From positions 76,164,861 to 76,228,860 of the forward strand of contig JAOWCC010000019.1 of the NCBI GenBank assembly GCA_030867875.1: a stretch of DNA of 64,000 nucleotides, written 5' to 3'. Under the pieces are notes generated by a model that ran no database searches, was not told the origin of the DNA, and worked only from the letters and a program-made list of their open reading frames with translations. This stretch comes from Actinernus sp. WN-2022 (taxonomy: Eukaryota > Cnidaria > Anthozoa > Actiniaria > Actinernidae). Below, piece after piece: positions 57,740 through 64,000 of the stretch. Within the stretch, counting starts at the first letter, position 1. Each line of letters starts with the position of its first letter. The translations under genes were made by a program, and so were the position numbers.

Positions 57740-58090
57740 ATGAGCAAATTCCACTTACGAATATTCATTCTCCTCTATGGCACCTGCTTATCACCGGTGG
57801 CAAGTTTCTGGTTCTTTTCTTGTCGTCATGGCAACGGAAATGGTCACGCGGGAGACACATGCTCGGTGTTTTGTCAGTGTCGTCGACCGAACACGTGCGA
57901 GGCAGGTATCCAGAAGTGTGTACCCCCCGCAAAGGTCAACGAGCTATGTCATGCCACAAGACCTTGTAGGAAGGGGTTGAGTTGTCATCCGGGGATTCAG
58001 AGGTGTTATCACGTGCCCAGACGTTTGCATGAGCCTTGTGTAATGGGATATAGCTGTGAAAGCGGTCTTACGTGTGAGCCAGGAATTCAG
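57740..58090 (+). CDS. Secreted cysteine-rich repeat protein, first coding exon (117 codons, continues beyond)
   Basis: The acceptor is at 57696 (or 57713), the ATG at 57740, and the exon ends at 58090 before GTGAAA in phase 0. Residues 1-21 (MSKFHLRIFILLYGTCLSPV...) look like a signal peptide. The mature part has three repeats of about 30 residues ending CEAGIQKC, CHPGIQRC and CEPGIQ, with the common pattern C-x(5,6)-C-x2-G-L-x-C-x-P-G-I-Q. The spacing recalls colipase/Dickkopf/prokineticin-like secreted modules, but I would not assign it to one. No later exon is recognised before the TE region at 59.4 kb, so the rest is probably beyond the window. Confidence 0.65.
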
Positions 58091-58140
58091 GTGAAACACT
58101 TTACAATTAGGGCCTGTTTACACGAAGGGAGGTTGACCCT

Positions 58141-58303
58141 AGCACTACTAGGGCTATCTTCATTGTATTGTAATCCCTCGAGACTGTTTTACATATCGAC
58201 AACAATGCTGCTGGTCCTAGCACTAGGGCTATCTTCATTGTATTGTAATCCCTCGAGACTGTTTTGCATATCAACAACAATGCTGCTGGTCCTAGCACTC
58301 TGA
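58141..58303. repeat. Tandem duplication, about 76 bp, two copies
   Basis: CACTAGGGCTATCTTCATTG through CAATGCTGCTGGTCCTAG occurs twice in a row, nearly identical, in the intron after the cysteine-rich exon. An apparent continuation of the ORF through it is read-through of the intron. Confidence 0.8.
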
Positions 58304-58445
58304 AAGTTCTGGCGATGATTAGATGATTATTGCACGAGCCTTTACTTTCGTATAGCATGAGCAGTTCACGCGATGTTGTTGTATATAATATATACTGAGC
58401 AAACATTTGCCGAGTACAACTGTGCACTGTATAACCTGTATAACC

Positions 58446-58815
58446 GCCTCACTGGTTAGCTCAGTTGGTAGAGCACGGTCTAGAGTGCGGGAGGTCGGGG
58501 GTTCGAATCCCGGCCGCGTCCTTGGGCAGGGACGTTTATAAGCCGTTGGCCTTGTCTCCTTCTACTTCTAATCAGTATTTGAAGGGGACGTGAAAGAACC
58601 TGTTGTACTACTCGAAAAAGAGCAGGGGATTGTCACCCGGTACAGCAGCCTGGCCATTGCACTAACCACACTCAACATTGTAAACTGCGTGGCAGCTATT
58701 ATCGCCGTGAAGCAGTCCGAAATAATTCACTGACGGGATATGTCAGTCATATGTAAAGCGCCATGAAACTGTAGTTGATATGGCGCTATATAAATGTGGC
58801 CATTATTATATTTAT
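58446..58815 (+). mobile_element. tRNA-derived SINE, well preserved
   Basis: A box TAGCTCAGTTGGTAGAGC (58457-58474) and B box GGTTCGAATCCC (58500-58511) are intact. The body with GGCCGCGTCCTTGGGCAGGG, AGCCGTTGGCCTTGTCTCCT and GGGATTGTCACCCGGTACAG and an AT-rich tail follows. It is the opposite-orientation relative of 40701-41067. Confidence 0.8.
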
Positions 58816-58990
58816 TTATTTTATGTACTCGTTATTCACCAATCAGAATCCAAATATTTTGTTGAGTATATTGTAAATGCAGTTATTTGCAGAAGGCTCA
58901 ACCAATCAGAATTCGGGATGGGAATGAGTCGAATGACAATTCGAATTATTGTTCACGTTAAAGTAACAATCTCGATTCTGATAGGCTGAG

Positions 58991-59084
58991 AGCATTCTCC
59001 ACCCCAGATCCTTTCATTTCTTACTGCACATGCTCGAAGAAAACGAACGTCGAGCATGCGCAGTAAAAAAGGTCTGGGGTGGAG
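58991..59084. repeat. Hairpin repeat
   Basis: CTCCACCCCAGATCCTTTC and TTACTGCACATGCTCGA pair with TCGAGCATGCGCAGTAA and AAGGTCTGGGGTGGAG. Confidence 0.75.
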
Positions 59085-59439
59085 AACGAGAGTTGGTATT
59101 ACCTGTAGTTGCGCGCGCAACCAACAGACAATCATGGTGCAGGAATCACTAAGAACTTATTTCGCTGTTTGTACCATTTTGCTAATTTAAGCTCTCAGCT
59201 ATGTTTTCAGTCCTTCTTTTCCCTAACATTGCATAATTTTCGCTATCATGCGAAAACCGAATTCCATAGTTGTTTTATTATACATTTTCAGCATTTATAA
59301 CTAAAAGAAACGCCGTAAATTGGTAAACAAGGCATCATCGATTTCCGGTGCAGAGCTGTTGGTGAATCAAAGTTCCGGTTTAGAAACTTTGTCGAACGAT
59401 ACAACAATTATTATGTTCGACTATCCCCTATGAGCTCAC

Positions 59440-60410
59440 TAGGGTCCCCATCCCCTTAGCTATCAATATCTCCGTTATCTATTTATTTATGTATCTATTT
59501 ATTATATTATATTCATGCCCCCTTCCCGGTTCACAGTCTTGTATTGTTATCTACCACTAGCCACCTTCGTCACTTTACGACCCCGAACTAATCACACATA
59601 GTTTACCTTCCCACTCCTTTCATTCCGCTTTCATCTACGTTTTATACGACCGTTTTCTTCCGATATATTCTCCCACATAAGTATGACTTTACACATTGAG
59701 CAATCCCGTAACCGGCCCGTCCCTTATATTTGGCATTTCTCAATTCCCACATTCCTCCACAGCAATCAAAGCTCCTCCTCTCCCCAGGCCTAGGCAACCC
59801 CTCATTGGTTTATTCTCCCCTCCTGTTATACTACGGATACGTTTCCACTTTTATATCCAACTACACATTTACCTTTGATCATAAACGTCACTTTATTCAT
59901 AATTTTTTCCTCTGTGTTACCTACAAATTTTATCTTAATTTATCATTTTTTCCACCTATTACCCTGTTTTCAATAACACCAAGATACATTGCTTTCATTT
60001 AATTACACAAAGATACATTGCTTTCATTTAATTAGTTATTTATTTTTCCTCCGGGCTCACTGCTTCCATGCTTCTCCTCCTTCAATTCCCTCATTTTCAT
60101 GGATTTTCCTTTTGTCCAGGCTCTCTCTGTGTATTTTCTCTACCAATTATGTTATTCATTATCCACACAGTGTACCCAGTGTTCACCCTGTCCTGGGATA
60201 TCCAGTCCTTCCGCTTCTTGATAGTCCTCCTTCCTTTATACAAAAACATATTTTACTCCTTTCACCATCAGTTATTGCATTTTTTAAATCCACTTATCCC
60301 TTAATTTCTACCATGCCTCAATTTTCCACATAGTTTTCCACCTTTGGTTTCTTCAACAATATTACCCTCCACCCTCCTCTTATCCCCATTCTCTCACCCT
60401 TCCTGCTTGA
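59440..60410 (+). mobile_element. Pyrimidine-rich 5' flank of the G-poor element
   Basis: From about 59440 the plus strand becomes C+T-rich and strikingly poor in G (CCCCTTCCCGG, CTCCTCTCCCCAGG). This continues into the monomer array and the ORF, which is why I place the element border here. A 33-bp direct repeat with AAGATACATTGCTTTCATTT lies at about 59981-60033. The ORFs are not conserved-looking. Confidence 0.4.
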
Positions 60411-62155
60411 CGTCCGGATATCAATACCGGCACTTGAACACAAAAACAACAACTGTCACAATTTTACCCTCCCTACCCCCTTCTCTTATCCCTATTTCTT
60501 CACCCCCACCCTTCCTGTGCGAATACCCAAACTGACACAAAAACAAAACTACATGTACAACCGTGATAATTTTTACCCCCTCTCTCATCCCTACTCCCTC
60601 ACCTTCCCCATTTGATGTCTGGGTGCGAATACCCGCCCCAACACAAAAACTTATTAATCACAATACGGGGAAAGCTATCCAAGATCTCCTAGATCTCTAG
60701 ACAGCAAACCCCAATCCGAGCACCATTTATGTTGATACACATCCATACTTTTACATGTACATGTATGTGTGTATATATCTTCACGTTCAGGTATACACTT
60801 TTTATCTGTGTGTGTTTATATGTTTGTATTTACGTTTATTTTTGCTGGCTTGACATAATTCACATGTCAGTGTGACTGTACATGTTTGCATCCGTATGTA
60901 TACACAGATACACACATCAGACCCTAGTCTGTTTTTTTATTACTAATACCCACAAATATCCCTACAACCACTCACCAGATCCTACCGAATCCTATTTGTG
61001 ATATTTTCACACACCCCCCATCCCTTCACCCACCCCCTTGACACCCAAACTATACCGACACTCAAACACAAAAACAACAACTGATACAATTTTACCCTAT
61101 CTACCCCTTCTCTCTCATCCCTATTCCTTCACCCGCACACTCCCTGTGCGAATACCCACACTGACACAAAAACAAAACTACATGTACAACTGTGATAATT
61201 TTTACCCCCTCTCCCATCCCTACTCCCTCACCCTCCCTATTTGATGTCTGGGTGCGAATACCCGCTTCAACACAAAAACTTAATCACAATACGGGGAAAG
61301 CTATCCAAGATCTCCCAGATCCCTAGACATCAAACCCCAATCCGAGCACCATCTATGTTGATACACATCCATACCTTTACATGTACATGTATATATGTAT
61401 ATATCTTCACGTTCAGGTATACACTTTTTATCTATGTGTGTTTATATATTTGTATTTACGTTTATTTCTGCTGGCTTGACATAATCCACATGTCAGTGTG
61501 ACTGTACATGTTTGCATCCGTATGTATACACAGATACACACATCAGACCCTAGTCTGTTTTTTTATTACTAACACCCACAAATATCCCTACAACCACTTA
61601 CCAGACCCTACCGTATCCTATTTGTGATATTTTCACACACCCCCCATCCCTTCACCCACCCCCTTGACACCCAAACTATACCGACACTTAAACACAAAAA
61701 CAACAACTGACACAATTCTACCCTCTCTACCCCTCCTCTCTCATCCCTATTCCTTCACCCCCACCCTCCCTGTGCGAATACCCACACTGACACAAAAACA
61801 AAACTACATGTACAACTGTGATAATTTTTACCCCCTCTCTCATCTCTACTCCCTCACCCTCCCTATTTGATGTCTGGGTGCGAATACCCGCTCCAACACA
61901 CAAAACCCCATCCCTTCACCCACCCCCTTGACACCCAAATTATACCGGTACTTGAACACAAACTCAACAACTGTCACAATTTTACCCTCTCTACCCTCTT
62001 CTCTTATCCCTATTCCTTTACTCCCACCCTTCCTGTGCGAATACCCACATTGACACAAAACAAAACTACATGTACAAATGCGATTATTTTTTCCCACCTC
62101 TACCCCCTTCTCTCATAGCTATTCCCTTACCCTCCATATTTGACGTCTTGTTGCC
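60411..62155 (+). repeat. Tandem monomers of about 626 bp upstream of the large ORF
   Basis: Unit starts near TTGACACCCAAACTATACCG recur at about 60411, 61037, 61663 and 61926. The first two units are about 626 bp and over 90% alike by eye. The third lacks its middle (about 264 bp) and the fourth is partial. Each unit has CTGTGCGAATACCCACA and GATGTCTGGGTGCGAATACC and, when complete, ACGGGGAAAGCTATCCAAGA. Repeated 5' monomers are known in some LINEs, where they act as promoters. Confidence 0.85.
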
Positions 62156-62229
62156 AATACCCGCACTAACACTAAAACTCTTCTACCTCCCTCTCCCGTC
62201 CACTCTCCCCTTTCCTGTCTGTTTGATGT

Positions 62230-63843
62230 TTGAATACACAGAAACGCATATGTTTAAATGATCACATATGTTCTCCTTGGTTTTCTTCCTCCCTCGCACT
62301 ATTTGCATTATTTAACCTCCTACCCTCTACAGGTACCACGCAAACTAGAGGACCCCCTCTAGGGTTGAGTAGGCCGAAACATACATGTAATCCACAATAC
62401 ACACACCCTAACACACTGACTTCCCATGAATCGACCTCATCTCTCTCCCTACCTGCAACCTCACACCCTACCATATTAATTGACCAATCCACTATGAATG
62501 AACCCTTGTTTTGCCAGAAGACAGCCATCCCCCCCAACCATCCCCCCTTATCACCCACAAAGAACCCCCAATTCCTACACACCCTCCCCTTCCATGACAC
62601 CACAGATCCACCCTCTCCTACAGACGAATACCTACTAGACATCGACTTAGACCTTTTCGAAGACGACTTCCCTTACTCAGACACAGACCTCACAGAGGAA
62701 GACGAAATCTCCCTCACTGCACCCCCCCACCCGCATACCACCTCATATACAGCAACCTGCCACACAGCCACCATAACCTCACCTACCCCCCATGCATGCA
62801 CCGACCATGGCACTTCCCCACCACCAAACAAAAACACTCCCTTACCTGACCTCCCTGAATCCAGCCCTACACATACCCCCACAACCGACACAAGTGCACA
62901 AAATCATGAACAGCCACTCCCACCCTACCCCCCAGGATCCGCCCCAACCAAACCAACCACAGACCACAAACCATCCACGACCCATAAGCAGCCCCTTCTA
63001 CCTGACCCTACACGAACCCGTCAAACCAGAACTAACACAAATCCCCAGATGACCAAACCACCTTGCCCCCCTCAAGCCCCATACCACCCACCATCAAACC
63101 CCCAGACCAAGCCCTCCCTACTGCACTCCACACACCCTGCCAACAATACAGCATCCACAAACAAGAGACCTCCCCTACTAAAATCTCCCACCATGCGTCA
63201 CCATCCACACCCAAACCCCCAACACCCCAACATGGACAGACTTCTCCGTCTACACACACAACACTCACAACAGATTGACCACCTCACACAACACCTGGAC
63301 TCCAACCTAATACCCCATGAATTCACCCGCCTAGTTCCTATCCCTACTTCCACACCACCCAATATACACAAACAGTACACAGACATTATACACGAGGCTG
63401 GCATCAAACTTACCCAAGTCAAACTACAACACCACAAGGACGAACTTGCCACTATCACACAACAACTCTCCCTACTACCACCACACACTATCGGAGTACA
63501 TAACACCCACCCACACATACCCACAAACCACCACGACATCAACACAGAAACACTCCTATATTTCAATCGCAAAAGACAGGCAGCACCTCAACAACATCAC
63601 CCAATCCCAGCAAAACGCACTACCCCACACCCTCCCGCCGCCAACAACACTGCAACCCCTGACAACACTAACACCTACATCCCCAGCCTACTCGATTTCA
63701 TCCCCCCAGCCCGCACTACACACACTGACCCACTCCCTAAGAGAAACAACAAGATCCCCAGTCTACTCGACCTCAACATCCCCTACCACCCCAGCTATTC
63801 GCACCGCAACACCCTTTTCCGTTCCCACACACCGTCCTCATGA
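62230..63843 (+). CDS. Large Pro/Thr/His-rich ORF, putative retroelement ORF1 (537 codons)
   Basis: The plus strand is open for 537 codons in very G-poor sequence. An N-terminal hydrophobic stretch (FSSSLALFALFNLLP) is followed by long P/T/H/S-rich low-complexity parts and an acidic patch (LLDIDLDLFEDDF, then TEEDEI). A more regular helical part follows (HEFTRLVPIPTSTPPN, then LTQVKLQHHKDELATITQQL), with a basic NRKRQ segment. IPSLLDF and IPSLLDL near the end form a small internal repeat. There is no zinc knuckle, esterase or reverse transcriptase. The position after monomers and before a second ORF fits ORF1 of a non-LTR or other retroelement. The family is unknown. A later Met could be the true start. 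Confidence 0.5.
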   Translation: MNTQKRICLNDHICSPWFSSSLALFALFNLLPSTGTTQTRGPPLGLSRPKHTCNPQYTHPNTLTSHESTSSLSLPATSHPTILIDQSTMNEPLFCQKTAIPPNHPPLSPTKNPQFLHTLPFHDTTDPPSPTDEYLLDIDLDLFEDDFPYSDTDLTEEDEISLTAPPHPHTTSYTATCHTATITSPTPHACTDHGTSPPPNKNTPLPDLPESSPTHTPTTDTSAQNHEQPLPPYPPGSAPTKPTTDHKPSTTHKQPLLPDPTRTRQTRTNTNPQMTKPPCPPQAPYHPPSNPQTKPSLLHSTHPANNTASTNKRPPLLKSPTMRHHPHPNPQHPNMDRLLRLHTQHSQQIDHLTQHLDSNLIPHEFTRLVPIPTSTPPNIHKQYTDIIHEAGIKLTQVKLQHHKDELATITQQLSLLPPHTIGVHNTHPHIPTNHHDINTETLLYFNRKRQAAPQQHHPIPAKRTTPHPPAANNTATPDNTNTYIPSLLDFIPPARTTHTDPLPKRNNKIPSLLDLNIPYHPSYSHRNTLFRSHTPSS

Positions 63844-64000
63844 CTACCCGACAACAAAGACAAATACAATTCCAAACCATGTACGAAACCGACAATTACA
63901 TCAAAACTACCCACCCGCACCCTCCGTTTCCTCACCCAAGGCACTTCCTCGCGTACCCGACGCAACAACCACAACACCAAAAACCAACGCAAAAAACAAG
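63840..64000 (+). CDS. Start of a second ORF overlapping the first by ATGA (runs off the window)
   Basis: ATG at 63840-63842 overlaps the TGA of the preceding ORF at 63841-63843. It is open for 53 codons to the window end, starting MTTRQQRQIQFQTMYETDNY. The ATGA overlap is a usual arrangement for termination-reinitiation between ORF1 and ORF2 of LINEs. Too little is present to assign a function. Confidence 0.35.
   Translation, partial: MTTRQQRQIQFQTMYETDNYIKTTHPHPPFPHPRHFLAYPTQQPQHQKPTQKT

Noticed and set aside
62333..62390. Hammerhead-ribozyme-like stretch ending GGCCGAAAC
   Set aside because: Only the GAAAC part fits. The CTGANGA core is absent and stem II does not form convincingly.

Overview
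The window looks like nuclear DNA from an animal, most likely an anthozoan cnidarian and possibly a stony coral. The sequence is AT-rich, the genes have small exons with GT/AG introns, and there are no operons or ribosome binding sites. It is packed with short palindromic elements, tRNA-headed SINEs, CR1/L2-like and Tx1-like LINEs, a BEL/Pao element and many ACATGTA words. The taxon is inferred from style and was not tested by any search.

Four host genes can be assembled by hand from exons with matching phases. (1) Positions 1-16917, plus strand: the C-terminal half of neuroguidin (NGDN), ten exons, with the 5' end outside the window. (2) Positions 18350-34439, minus strand: a complete three-exon TMEM42-like four-helix membrane protein, convergent with NGDN. 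(3) Positions 38819-53639, minus strand: a complete five-exon, 384-residue coiled-coil protein I cannot name. (4) Positions 57740-58090, plus strand: the signal-peptide exon of a secreted cysteine-rich protein with three CxPGIQ-type repeats. A 60-residue single-pass membrane ORF (54404-54586) is a possible fifth gene.

Most of the rest is mobile DNA in introns. The NGDN introns hold a pogo/Tigger-type MITE, several long-inverted-repeat MITEs (two starting 25-27 nt after splice donors), a SINE, a LINE relic interrupted by a Helentron-like insertion, and a Tx1-type LINE tail. The long TMEM42 intron holds a LINE (20.7-25.0 kb) pierced by four further elements in nested order, then a decayed BEL/Pao element (about 26.2-29.8 kb), a 117-bp tandem repeat and further LINE and SINE remnants. 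Positions 34.8-37.9 kb are an inverted duplication whose arms look like noncoding first exons, enclosing a second Tigger MITE copy that itself contains another insertion and a hairpin. The first intron of the coiled-coil gene holds two arrays built on the palindrome CCAAGATCTTGG. The second array flips orientation at a centre near 52023, giving a very long potential cruciform.

The right end (about 59.4-64 kb) is a strikingly G-poor, C+A-rich element: tandem monomers of about 626 bp, then a 537-codon Pro/Thr/His-rich ORF overlapping a second ORF by ATGA. It resembles a retroelement with a repeated 5' region, but I cannot assign the family. The best candidates for undescribed biology are this element, the inverted palindrome array, and a group of TTAA-flanked MITEs that all begin AGTG.
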